Position numbers and translations under genes: made by a program. A stretch of DNA of 64,000 nucleotides, taken from Fictibacillus macauensis ZFHKF-1. Its GTDB lineage: Bacteria; Bacillota; Bacilli; Bacillales; Fictibacillaceae. Location of the stretch: positions 124,001 through 188,000 of the forward strand of contig NZ_AKKV01000030.1 in NCBI RefSeq assembly GCF_000269865.1. Direction: 5' to 3'. This document shows positions 25,614 through 32,975 of the stretch, piece by piece. Position 1 is the first letter of the stretch; each line of letters starts with the position of its first letter. The notes beneath the pieces were generated by a model. The model worked only from the letters and a program-made list of their open reading frames with translations. It was not told the DNA's origin and did not search any database.

Positions 25614-25813
25614 GAAAGAGACTGGGACATAAACAGCCCTAACTCCTAAAAATGGCTTCATCATCGTTTTTTGATGCTGAAGCCATTTTTTGATTTTAGA
25701 TTGTCTTGCGTTCAAGTTTCGCAGAAGTACTCGGGTCGCGCGCAGGAGATCGAAAAGAGAGCGAATCATGCACTACAAAACAGAGGAACTATTGTGTCCC
25801 AAGTCCTTTTCCT
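25614..25813 (+). repeat. Non-coding repeat element, copy A (short form)
   Basis: A 200-bp element without a credible gene. Its ends are imperfect inverted repeats: GAAAGAGACTGGGACA at the left and TGTCCCAAGTCCTTTTCC at the right. Inside are CATAAACAGCCCTAACTC, a strong hairpin, TTTTAGATTGTCTTG, a lone TCGCGCGCAG, and CAAAACAGAGGAA. The same blocks in the same order, inverted on the chromosome, make up copy B at 31482-32046. The following 25814-25945 leads into the NCS1 gene and shows nothing else. Confidence 0.8.
25648..25691. terminator. Hairpin inside repeat copy A, terminator of the symporter operon
   Basis: AAAAATGGCTTCA (25648-25660) pairs with TGAAGCCATTTTT (25678-25690), with TCATC/GATG extending the stem inward. 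T and A runs on both sides make it usable in both directions. Confidence 0.8.
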
Positions 25814-25945
25814 GTTATATAAAAGTTTTTATCACGAAGCAGGGTTTTTATGGAAGAACGGCGAAAAGGGAAATAATTTCATAAACAAAGGGGGGATTTA
25901 AGCTTGTTTCGGTTCGTCATTTCTTAATCGAAAGGGGAGCGCGAC

Positions 25946-27460
25946 ATGAAATCACAAGTAGAACAGCAAGGAATTGTTACCTTAACATCAGAGGCAACGG
26001 AATCAATGCGCAGTAGTGAGCTTTGGAACGATGATTTGCGACCAACAACATTGAAAGAACATACGTGGAGTGGCTTGAATTTTGCTACGCTTTGGATTGG
26101 CATGTGCTTATGTATTCCTGCCTATACAATGGCTAGTGGCATGATCTCACTTGGCATGAATTGGTGGCAAGCAATCGGGACTATTTTTTTAGGAAACGTC
26201 ATTGTCTTAATACCTATCTTACTCAATTCTCATGCAGGTACGAAATTTGGTATTCCCTATCCAGTCTTCGCCAGGTTATGGTTCGGTTCCAAGGGTGCAC
26301 ACATTCCCTCAATGGCACGAGCCATTGTAGCTGCTGGTTGGTTTGGTATTAATACATGGATTGGCACGACAGCCATTGATGTCCTTCTATCAGCTTCCTT
26401 TTCAACGTGGGCTAACTTAACAGGTCATACAGCCATCATTTTCGCCCTGTTCTGGGCCTTAAATGTAGGTGTTGCCTATAAAGGTCCACAAGCGATTAAA
26501 GTATTAAGCTTACTTGCTGCCCCTATTGTTGGAATTGCAGCCATCGTACTCCTCATCTGGGCTTTTACCTCTGCAGGTGGTTTTGGGCCTATTCTATCAA
26601 CACCATCAAAATTTACAACTACGGGCTCTTTCTTAAAAATATTTTTCCCAGCTTTAACAGGCGTTATTGCCTTTTGGGCAACACTCGCCTTAAACATTCC
26701 AGATTTTTGTCGTTATGCAAAAAATCAACGCTCGCAAATGATTGCACAAAGCTTTTCTCTTCCACTCACCATGAGTATTTTCTCCTTTATCGGGATTGCT
26801 GTTACTTCTGCGACGGTCGTTATTTTTGGCACCGCCTTATGGGATCCTGTTCAACTTCTTGCTAAATTCCCACCTTATGTGATTTTCTTAGGTACGATTA
26901 TCATCGCCATTGCTTCGTTGACCATCAATGTTGGAGCCAATATTGTTGCACCCGCTCGCGCCATCGAAAATCTTTATCCAAAACGCATTACCTTTGGATT
27001 AGGCGCACTTATTACCGGGGTTTTCGCAATTCTCATGCAACCATGGTATATTATGTCAAACTTCGGCAACTACATTTTTGGCTGGCTCGGTACGTATGGT
27101 GCACTTCTTGGTCCAATTGACGGGATCGCCATTGCAGATTATTGGCTCGTCCGTAAAAAGCAGATGGCGTTACAAGAATTGTATGATCCCAAGGGTCGTT
27201 ATTCATATTCCTCTGGCTATAACAAAAACGGTATTTACGCCTTATTAATCGGTGTAGCCATTCCATTGCTCGGACTGATTATTCCAGGAGCCCGCTTTCT
27301 TTGGGATAATGCTTGGACATTCGGGCTATTCATAGCGCTGTTTACGTATACGTACTTCATGCGCAATGATCACAGCATTTTGCGCAGTGGTGAATATGAA
27401 AAAATCACCCACTTTTCCACCGGAACAGATACACAACCTCCTGAATTCATCGCTAAATAA
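25946..27460 (+). CDS. NCS1-family permease (cytosine/purine/allantoin/hydantoin type)
   Basis: 504 residues, 12 membrane helices. Nucleobase:cation symporter-1 family: ELWNDDLRPTTLKEHTWSGLNFATLWIGMCLCIPAYTMASGMISLGMNWWQAI at the N-terminus, GWFGINTWIG, the conserved GPIDGIAIADYWLVRKK and YDPKGRYSYSSGYNKNGIYALLIG near the C-terminus. The overall pattern recalls PucI (allantoin) and Mhp1 (hydantoin). No catabolic genes for those compounds are adjacent, so substrate stays open. SD AAAGGGGAG. Confidence 0.87.
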   Translation: MKSQVEQQGIVTLTSEATESMRSSELWNDDLRPTTLKEHTWSGLNFATLWIGMCLCIPAYTMASGMISLGMNWWQAIGTIFLGNVIVLIPILLNSHAGTKFGIPYPVFARLWFGSKGAHIPSMARAIVAAGWFGINTWIGTTAIDVLLSASFSTWANLTGHTAIIFALFWALNVGVAYKGPQAIKVLSLLAAPIVGIAAIVLLIWAFTSAGGFGPILSTPSKFTTTGSFLKIFFPALTGVIAFWATLALNIPDFCRYAKNQRSQMIAQSFSLPLTMSIFSFIGIAVTSATVVIFGTALWDPVQLLAKFPPYVIFLGTIIIAIASLTINVGANIVAPARAIENLYPKRITFGLGALITGVFAILMQPWYIMSNFGNYIFGWLGTYGALLGPIDGIAIADYWLVRKKQMALQELYDPKGRYSYSSGYNKNGIYALLIGVAIPLLGLIIPGARFLWDNAWTFGLFIALFTYTYFMRNDHSILRSGEYEKITHFSTGTDTQPPEFIAK

Positions 27461-27463
27461 GTG

Positions 27464-27509
27464 AAAAAAAGTTGCTTCCACTAGTAAAGGGAGGCAACTT
27501 TTCTTTTTT
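27464..27509. terminator. Bidirectional terminator after the NCS1 permease
   Basis: AAAGTTGCTTCC (27468-27479) pairs with GGGAGGCAACTTT (27489-27501 region, G-U pairs allowed), then a TTCTTTTTT tail; an A run lies on the other side. It also serves the leftward methyltransferase gene, whose stop it touches. Confidence 0.82.
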
Positions 27510-28137
27510 ATAACGAATAGATTGTAAATGCTTCATACGAATTGTTTTCGTATAACGATGGAATCTCAATCACTTGTTCCACTTGAAACATCGTTTGTTG
27601 CTGTAGAAAAAAATGATAGTCCTCGTGCGCATAATATAAGATTAGTACAATGCGACGTGGAAAGGTTTCAAGCGATTGTAAAATGTTTTCAATTACTTTC
27701 ATGAAAATAGGTAGTGAGAACGGATGAAAAAAGTAAAAAATCGTATCAGTCTCATCAATAGGGTAGCGTGTCGCATCGTCTTCTATAAAGGTTAGTTTCC
27801 CCTTAGCATCCGGAAAGTTCTGTTCATACTGTTTCAAATTGTGTTGCGCCTCTTGAAAGAACCGAGGTTGTCGCTCAATGCCAATGGCGTCTCGTTGCAA
27901 CATATAATGCCAATAAAAGCTTACGCGCCCTTTTCCACACCCAAAATCTACAAGCCGACCTGGAATCCTCCCCCACTCATAATGCGTAAGGAGAAGATGA
28001 AGCCCACCATAAGACGTAGGTTCATAGCGATGATAGTGCGAAGTTGCTTCATATACATGTTGGACCTCACTCGTTTCAATGTGCAACAACATTTCATACT
28101 CTTGATCCTTCATTTCTTGTTTATGGCTTCGTGACAA
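27508..28137 (-). CDS. Class I SAM-dependent methyltransferase, unknown target
   Basis: 209 residues. Methyltransferase motif I is LVDFGCGKGRVSFY (about residue 63), followed by AIGIERQPRFFQEAQHNL (acidic motif II) and FIEDDATRYPIDETDTIFYFFHPFSLPIF. TTG at 28137 is favoured because GGGAGAGG lies six bases upstream; an ATG further in would drop the N-terminus. It overlaps the 3' end of the preceding gene by 17 bases and is the last gene of a five-gene operon. Substrate unknown; FFHPF is not the NPPY type of DNA N6 methylases, so small molecule or protein targets seem likelier. Confidence 0.72.
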   Translation of the reverse strand: MSRSHKQEMKDQEYEMLLHIETSEVQHVYEATSHYHRYEPTSYGGLHLLLTHYEWGRIPGRLVDFGCGKGRVSFYWHYMLQRDAIGIERQPRFFQEAQHNLKQYEQNFPDAKGKLTFIEDDATRYPIDETDTIFYFFHPFSLPIFMKVIENILQSLETFPRRIVLILYYAHEDYHFFLQQQTMFQVEQVIEIPSLYENNSYEAFTIYSL

Positions 28138-28846
28138 ATGAAACCTCTCCCTTTTCCTCCGATACCTTCACACCTTTAGGCACTTTTACATACAAAAAGG
28201 AAATGCCGTGGCTTGTTAATTCTACTTCATGTTCCGTGTCACCCATGTTCTGCAAAAATCTTGATGCAACTACCTCATTCAGTGCTCCAAGCTTAGCTGT
28301 TTTGTTCTGATCAGTAACGATTATACGCTGACCATCATGCTGAACAATTGGCGACATAATAGTATGTGTATAATCAAAGCCTTCTTGAAAACTTCGGCCA
28401 TGATAGTACTGTATTTCAATTTTCCCAGCGGTTCCTGGTTTTCGTTCGACATACACATTAGTAAGCGCCTGATCTCCATTGTGATCAGAATCAAAAGCAA
28501 ACACTATCTTTTTTTCATGAATTGGGAAGATCCATGATTTCTTAAGAAATAAAGTATGTCCAAGTCCCGAGGGGAAATTTCCATTTTCTAATGCTTGATA
28601 GAGTGCTAGTTGTTCCTTTTCATGTTGTTTCATCTCATCAACCGTAGCCAATGGTTTTCGTTGAAGAGATTCATTGTCTATGCCAAAAGAGCTGATCGTT
28701 ATTAAAAGTAAAAGGACAACATAGCCGATGAGAATGCGTGCACCGTTCTTGCCTGTTAATTTATCCTTTAATCTTTTTGAGAAAGCAAAAAGAAGATAAA
28801 AAACAATAAGAATAAGAAATAAAATCCATAGCAACGCAACAATCAT
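28121..28846 (-). CDS. Membrane-anchored protein of unknown function in the ABC operon
   Basis: 241 residues I do not recognise. Two membrane helices at the N-terminus (about 3-22 and 37-55) followed by a soluble domain that probably lies outside: FPIHEKKIVFAFDSDHNGDQALTNVYVERKPGTAGKIEIQYYHGRSFQEGFDY, beta-rich in character. It overlaps the preceding permease gene by four bases (ATGA). Position suggests an accessory part of the ABC exporter. Confidence 0.6.
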   Translation of the reverse strand: MIVALLWILFLILIVFYLLFAFSKRLKDKLTGKNGARILIGYVVLLLLITISSFGIDNESLQRKPLATVDEMKQHEKEQLALYQALENGNFPSGLGHTLFLKKSWIFPIHEKKIVFAFDSDHNGDQALTNVYVERKPGTAGKIEIQYYHGRSFQEGFDYTHTIMSPIVQHDGQRIIVTDQNKTAKLGALNEVVASRFLQNMGDTEHEVELTSHGISFLYVKVPKGVKVSEEKGEVSFVTKP

Positions 28847-29550
28847 GAACCATCCACCTCTACTTCTCGGGAAATAAAATAACTAATAGAATAACACGCA
28901 CATGATACAACGAGCGCCTTCAAAGTAAAAATAACGAGTGACGTTTCCTCTGTAAACAGCTTAACGAAATTTGCAATGTAGGAATTCCCCATGAGTACAT
29001 ATCCAATAATCACTAACAAAACAATAGAAAACACAGCTTTTTTGTGCCATTGTACGAGCATACCAATTAAATATCCTATACTTCCCACCACTAAGAAATA
29101 CAGCATTTGCACAAAACCCTCAATCATCATTTGTTGCATATTTATATCCTGAACATACAATGCGTCTACTTCATTAAATAAAAGAATGACTACTAGAGCA
29201 CGGCTGACAAAAAACATCATACTAGCTGCAAAGACAGCTGTTGTAAGAAGAAACAATGCATTAGCGATGGTACTTGTCGTTGCATTGCATATAAATGTCA
29301 CATCATCATATCGATAGCCTTTAGTCGTAAGGAGAAAAGCCGCTATTCCTTGCCATATAAGCAACACGACTAACATTGTAAGAACTGAATATATATTCAT
29401 AGTATCGCTACTTCCAAAAGGCTGTGTTGCAAATAATAAAAATAATAGTTGAATAAAAATAAACGACGTAAAAACTTGCCGATAGGCACGCATCTTATAC
29501 AGCCACTGTTGTTTAATAACTCCCCACAAAGAAGGTTCATGAAAAGACAC
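28843..29550 (-). CDS. Probable ABC transporter membrane subunit
   Basis: 235 residues with about six membrane helices and short loops, no catalytic motif. It sits directly after the ATPase (14-base overlap) and is therefore the likely permease of an ABC-2-type exporter like B. subtilis YhcE/YtrC-group proteins. The N-terminus WGVIKQQWLYKMRAYRQVFTSFIFIQLLFLLF is typical of such subunits. Confidence 0.65.
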   Translation of the reverse strand: MSFHEPSLWGVIKQQWLYKMRAYRQVFTSFIFIQLLFLLFATQPFGSSDTMNIYSVLTMLVVLLIWQGIAAFLLTTKGYRYDDVTFICNATTSTIANALFLLTTAVFAASMMFFVSRALVVILLFNEVDALYVQDINMQQMMIEGFVQMLYFLVVGSIGYLIGMLVQWHKKAVFSIVLLVIIGYVLMGNSYIANFVKLFTEETSLVIFTLKALVVSCACYSISYFISREVEVDGS

Positions 29551-30427
29551 GATTTATTCCCCCTCTATCCCCATCTGTTAAGTAAATACAAAGATCATCA
29601 ACTGCTACTTTTTCAGCTACGAGCCCCTTTGCTTGGAACATTTCTAATGAAATGTCACTTTGCTTTACTACACCATACGTCACACCAGGTGTAATTTCTT
29701 TTTTCATAAGCCAATCGTGTTCCGCTACCACAGACTGTATTTGAGCAGTCGGTCCACTTACACCGATTGCGTATTCTCTTAACTCCTCCATAGGAAGATG
29801 CAATACTTTCTTGCCTTCATGAATAAGAACAATATCCTCAACGAGTTCTTCTATTTCTGATAGAAGATGACTTGATAATAAAATTGTACGAGGATCATCG
29901 ATATACTCTTTTAGAAGCAAACGATAGAAATCCTTACGTACCGCCACATCCATCCCCGTTGTTGGTTCATCTAAAATTGTTAAGGGACAACGCGCACATA
30001 GCACGACAATCATTCGAAAGATGCTTTTCATACCGACTGACAAATGATGATAATAGCTTTCTTGTTCTAATTGAAAATACGTCATTAACTTCAAAGCTCG
30101 TTCCGCTTGCCAATTCGCATAAAATGCAGCCATTTTCGCTAACGTTTCTTGTAGTGTAAACTTCGGAGAAAAGCGCATCTCATCGCTAGCATACATACTG
30201 TTAGCAGAAACAAAAAGTGAGTTGTATGGGTTTTGAGCGAACACTGTAACTTCTCCACTCGTCGGACGAATATAACCAGCGATTAATTGTAAGAGTGTCG
30301 ATTTCCCCGCTCCATTTCTTCCAATGATGCCAATTATTTTCGGTTCACTGCTACTAAAAGTAATAGAATCCAACGCCCGTTTACGTCCGTACTTTTTACT
30401 TAGCGAATGGCACTTTATAGCGTGCAT
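29537..30427 (-). CDS. ABC transporter ATP-binding protein (YtrB/YhcG-type)
   Basis: 296 residues from ATG 30427 (SD GGAGGAG); the ORF extends further upstream but overlaps gntR. Walker A GRNGAGKS (36-43), a degenerate signature LSVGMKSIF, Walker B LTILDEPTTGMD and the switch His in LLSSHLLSEIEE. A C-terminal ~80-residue extension follows (KKVLHLPMEELREYAIGVSG). Paired with a YtrA-like GntR repressor one base upstream, as in the ytr and yhc operons that respond to cell-wall stress. Confidence 0.85.
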   Translation of the reverse strand: MHAIKCHSLSKKYGRKRALDSITFSSSEPKIIGIIGRNGAGKSTLLQLIAGYIRPTSGEVTVFAQNPYNSLFVSANSMYASDEMRFSPKFTLQETLAKMAAFYANWQAERALKLMTYFQLEQESYYHHLSVGMKSIFRMIVVLCARCPLTILDEPTTGMDVAVRKDFYRLLLKEYIDDPRTILLSSHLLSEIEELVEDIVLIHEGKKVLHLPMEELREYAIGVSGPTAQIQSVVAEHDWLMKKEITPGVTYGVVKQSDISLEMFQAKGLVAEKVAVDDLCIYLTDGDRGGINRVFS

Positions 30428-30428
30428 G

Positions 30429-30818
30429 TTATAACTCCTCCGTTTCCTTGACATTTCTATACATGTGTACAATCATCGCAATCAAATCTTCTTCCGCAAT
30501 GTTGAGATGAACGGCTTCACTCGCTAACTCCCCCACTAGCGGTTGAAGCTTCTTTTTTATTCGTTTATGCAGAACGATTTCTTTTCCTTCAGGCGATACG
30601 AACATACCAAGTCCCCTTTTTTTATAGAGCACATTTTCCTCGGCGAGTATAGTTAAACTTTTAGCAGCAGTTGCCGGGTTTACAGTAAACATTTCAGCTA
30701 ATTGATATTGTGAGTACATTTTTTCGTCTGCAGCGATGGTATTGTTAATAATCTGACTCTCTAACCACTCAGCCAGCTGCAAATAAATCGGTATGATACT
30801 GTCATTATTAAGAATCAT
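30429..30818 (-). CDS. GntR-family repressor, YtrA/YhcF subfamily
   Basis: 129 residues. Winged helix at the N-terminus (IIPIYLQLAEWLESQIINNTIAADEKMYSQYQLAEMFTVNPATAAKSLTILAEENVLYKKRGLGMFV) and a short helical tail, the layout of the YtrA subfamily, which usually controls the ABC genes that follow. First gene of a five-gene leftward operon; only one base separates its stop from the ATPase start. An inverted repeat in its promoter is a candidate operator. Confidence 0.85.
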   Translation of the reverse strand: MILNNDSIIPIYLQLAEWLESQIINNTIAADEKMYSQYQLAEMFTVNPATAAKSLTILAEENVLYKKRGLGMFVSPEGKEIVLHKRIKKKLQPLVGELASEAVHLNIAEEDLIAMIVHMYRNVKETEEL

Positions 30819-30849
30819 TTATAAAACTCCTTCGCCCTATACTACTATA

Positions 30850-30894
30850 GTGCATTATATGTGTAATGTACCTTATGTTACTATCACTTGTCAA
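30850..30894 (-). promoter_or_regulatory. Promoter and operator of the gntR-ABC operon
   Basis: Leftward -35 TTGACA (plus TGTCAA, 30889-30894) with TACATT 18 bases on as a possible -10; a TATAAT also lies in the repeat. GTGCATTA (30850-30857) and TAATGTAC (30864-30871) form an inverted repeat with one mismatch and a 6-base centre, overlapping the -10 region. It fits self-repression by the GntR protein. Confidence 0.6.
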
Positions 30895-31010
30895 TTATTT
30901 CTAAAAAGTCTAATAGCCTAGGTTGAGATAGGCATGGAAACTGATTAAAGGATTCTCATCATGTATGTGGAATTGTTTCTAAGAGAATGCACGGAATAAG
31001 GAGGCTTTTT

Positions 31011-31481
31011 ATGATTGCAATTCAAGATCTTTATCCTGAAGATTATTCATGGTGTTATGGCTGTGGTCGTCTAAATACGCACGGTCATCAATTCAAGACG
31101 TATTGGCAAAATGAGCATACGGAAACAATTTATACGCCGAAAGAAGCTGAGATGGCGGTACCAGGATTTGTTTATGGTGGGTTAATCGCTTCTCTAATTG
31201 ATTGTCATGGAACAGGATCGGCCGCGCTGGCTTTGCATCGCAAAAACGGTCATGAACCAGGAGATGGCGCCGAGCCTCCTCGCTTTGTCACAGCTAATTT
31301 ACATGTTGATTTTATGAAACCAACGCCTCACGGGATCCCGTTACGCGCCGTTGGTACGATCGAAGAAGTGCATCCAAAAAAGTGGATTGTGCATACGGAA
31401 GTATTTGCGAATGAATTACTTTGTGCGAAAGGAACCGTTACAGCTGCCGTTATGCCTGCTAGTTTCCTTCAAAAGCAATAA
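31011..31481 (+). CDS. Hotdog-fold thioesterase (PaaI-like)
   Basis: 156 residues from ATG 31011 with SD AAGGAGG five bases upstream; the in-frame ATG at 30987 lacks one. PaaI-type features: Cys-x2-Cys near the start (SWCYGCGRLN), PGFVYGGLIASLIDCHGTGSAALAL (hotdog helix with Asp) and TANLHVDFMKPTP. Likely hydrolyses an acyl- or aryl-CoA. Its stop is immediately followed by repeat copy B. Confidence 0.82.
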   Translation: MIAIQDLYPEDYSWCYGCGRLNTHGHQFKTYWQNEHTETIYTPKEAEMAVPGFVYGGLIASLIDCHGTGSAALALHRKNGHEPGDGAEPPRFVTANLHVDFMKPTPHGIPLRAVGTIEEVHPKKWIVHTEVFANELLCAKGTVTAAVMPASFLQKQ

Positions 31482-32046
31482 GGAAAAGGACTTGGGGGAC
31501 AAGACTTCCTCTGTTTTGTGATGCATACGGTGGCTCTTGCGCGCGAATCGAACTTACCTGCGCGCGAATCAACCTTGTCTGCGCGCGAACCGGGGGCTCT
31601 TGTGCCCTTCACTCTTTTGATGATTATTGAAGAGATTGCACGCGATTTCTTCTCATTTTTGAGCACATTTACGAGATTAGCTCTTAATTTGCTCTTGTTT
31701 TCATCCCTTGCATACGTTGTTAGAGGTGATTTGTCTAGTTTGTGCGTGATTCGGGGCTTCTGCGCGCGAATCAACCTTGTCTGCGCGCGAACTCGGGGCT
31801 TCTGCGCGCGAATCAACCTTGCCTGCGCGCGAACCAGGGGCTCCTGCGCGCGAACTAGGGCTTCTGCTCCCTTCACTGTATTTGACGATTATCGAAGAGA
31901 TTGCCCTCTTCTTGCCGGCTGCTTACGTACACAAGACAATCTAAAAATAAACGAATGAGCGACACAAAAAAATGGCTTGATCACCGACACCGATGATCAA
32001 GCCATTTTTATTGAGTTAGGGATGTTTATGTCCCTGCCTCTTTTCT
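31482..32046 (-). repeat. Non-coding repeat element, copy B (expanded form)
   Basis: 565 bp between the thioesterase stop and yxcD. On the minus strand it has the same order of blocks as copy A: AGGCAGGGACATAAACATCCCTAACTC (32038-32012 region), a 16-bp hairpin AAAAATGGCTTGATCA/TGATCAAGCCATTTTT (31968-31983 and 31994-32009), TTTTTAGATTGTCTTG, then CAAAACAGAGGAA and a GTCCC...AAGTCCTTTTCC end. Between hairpin and far end it carries a 21-bp-period array absent from copy A. It is orientated opposite to copy A and sits about 5.7 kb away. No credible gene. Confidence 0.82.
31539..31852. repeat. 21-bp-period GCGCGCGAA array in two blocks
   Basis: GCGCGCGAA occurs at 31539, 31560, 31581 and again at 31760, 31781, 31802, 31823, 31844: exactly 21 bp apart within each block. 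Units alternate between a TCAACCTTGTCT-type and a TCGGGGCTTCT-type second half, giving a 42-bp higher-order unit. The blocks are about 170 bp apart. GC content is far above the surroundings. Confidence 0.9.
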
Positions 32047-32047
32047 G

Positions 32048-32359
32048 TTACATTCTACTGCTATGTCTTTGCGTAACGTCTACGACAATACCAGCCTCAT
32101 CATCTAGCAATAGTGACAATCCTGCTGACATTGGATCAATATCGGTTTCTGTGCCGAGGTAAAAACGCAGTGCTTCAATTAAATTTGCTTCAATTAACAC
32201 CTGTTTGCGACCCATCGTATGCACTTCAGCTGAAAATCCATAATCATCGTCATACATTAACTCTACTTCGACATCTTGTGGTGCTAAGGATTTTTTTTGA
32301 GCAATATGCAAACATACCGCGTTAATCAAATCCTGTTCGTACAGTCTTATCGTCTCCAT
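32048..32359 (-). CDS. yxcD: YxcD-like protein (DUF2653)
   Basis: 103 residues, soluble, acidic. METIRLYEQDLINAVCLHIAQKKSLAPQDVEVELMYDDDYGFSAEV and the C-terminal LIEALRFYLGTETDIDPMSAGLSLLLDDEAGI match the YxcD/DUF2653 family as I recall it. Function is not known. It overlaps the preceding gene by 13 bases and is expressed from the sigma-W promoter upstream of that gene. The repeat copy B starts two bases beyond its stop. Confidence 0.75.
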   Translation of the reverse strand: METIRLYEQDLINAVCLHIAQKKSLAPQDVEVELMYDDDYGFSAEVHTMGRKQVLIEANLIEALRFYLGTETDIDPMSAGLSLLLDDEAGIVVDVTQRHSSRM

Positions 32360-32775
32360 TGATCATCGGTCCTTCTACGGTTTTTAAACATAGAAACGAG
32401 GCGCATAATTAAGGAAATAATGACAACGATCGCCAGAACATTCACGAGTAAGCCGAGAATGGAGCCAAGAGGTCCTAAGCTACTTAATAAACCTCCGAAT
32501 AAAAAGCCGGCAACCCCACCTAGAAGTAAGCCTCTAAAGAAACCGCCTCGTTTTGATTTCGTATTACTTCGTTTCGAAAAGAAGCCTTTGTTTGATTTTT
32601 GCTGTTGCTTAAATTGCGATGGTCCATTATTGCTACCACCATTCTTAAAGCCTTTAACACCCGAACGATATCCTTTTGCACTTGCAACATGGTTCGTATC
32701 ATGAAAAACGATACTCGTAACCGGTCCAAGTAAAAACGTAAATACAATTGACGCTGCAATAATTTTCTTTAACAT
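32347..32775 (-). CDS. Secreted or membrane glycine-rich protein under sigma-W control
   Basis: 142 residues. A signal peptide or anchor (KKIIAASIVFTFLLGPVTSIVF), a basic, Gly/Ser/Lys/Gln-rich middle (residues ~35-80), then a hydrophobic Gly-rich stretch FRGLLLGGVAGFLFGGLLSSLGPLGSILGLLVNVLAIVVIISLIMRL and a basic end. It resembles small Tim44-like predicted membrane proteins of Bacillus. First gene of a two-gene operon with yxcD. The sigma-W promoter suggests a role in envelope stress. Confidence 0.7.
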   Translation of the reverse strand: MLKKIIAASIVFTFLLGPVTSIVFHDTNHVASAKGYRSGVKGFKNGGSNNGPSQFKQQQKSNKGFFSKRSNTKSKRGGFFRGLLLGGVAGFLFGGLLSSLGPLGSILGLLVNVLAIVVIISLIMRLVSMFKNRRRTDDQWRR

Positions 32776-32824
32776 GATATTTTCCTTTCTAAATGAATTT
32801 CCTTTTGTTCTCTATACCCTCCTA

Positions 32825-32850
32825 TACGAAAGCTTTCACAAAAGGTTTCA
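32825..32850 (-). promoter_or_regulatory. Sigma-W (ECF) promoter
   Basis: On the minus strand TGAAAC (plus GTTTCA, 32845-32850), a spacer of exactly 16 bases and CGTA (plus TACG, 32825-32828). This is a perfect match to the known Bacillus sigma-W consensus TGAAAC-N16-CGTA, 50 bases before the ATG at 32775. Confidence 0.85.
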
Positions 32851-32924
32851 AAAAATAGCAGATTTTTTTATAAACTTCGTAGATTGGATCTAGTACTAGT
32901 GTACCGAATCCTCATGTTTCAATG

Positions 32925-32963
32925 CAAAAAAAAGCAAAGCACCTCATGTGAAGTACTTTGCTT
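32925..32963 (-). terminator. Terminator of the organophosphate transporter gene
   Basis: Plus 32932-32946 (AAGCAAAGCACCTCA) pairs with 32949-32963 with two imperfect positions; on the minus strand a run of T follows. Lies 13 bases beyond the transporter stop. Confidence 0.8.
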
Positions 32964-32975
32964 CGCTCATTTAGC

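Noticed and set aside
25671-25901. Short frames inside and after repeat copy A
   Set aside because: They start in the hairpin of the repeat, lack SD sequences and overlap each other in different frames.
31539-31852. CRISPR array
   Set aside because: Unit period is only 21 bp with a 9-bp core and non-unique, alternating 'spacers'; no cas gene in the window.
31469-31876. A leftward 135-codon frame rich in repeats of R-A-Q-x-P/x-L
   Set aside because: It is the translation of the 21-bp array: the period equals seven codons, so any frame stays open. No SD, and it runs across the thioesterase stop and the repeat boundary.
31518-31958. A rightward 146-codon frame in the same region
   Set aside because: Same cause; composition is driven by GCGCGC repeats and there is no SD or family resemblance.
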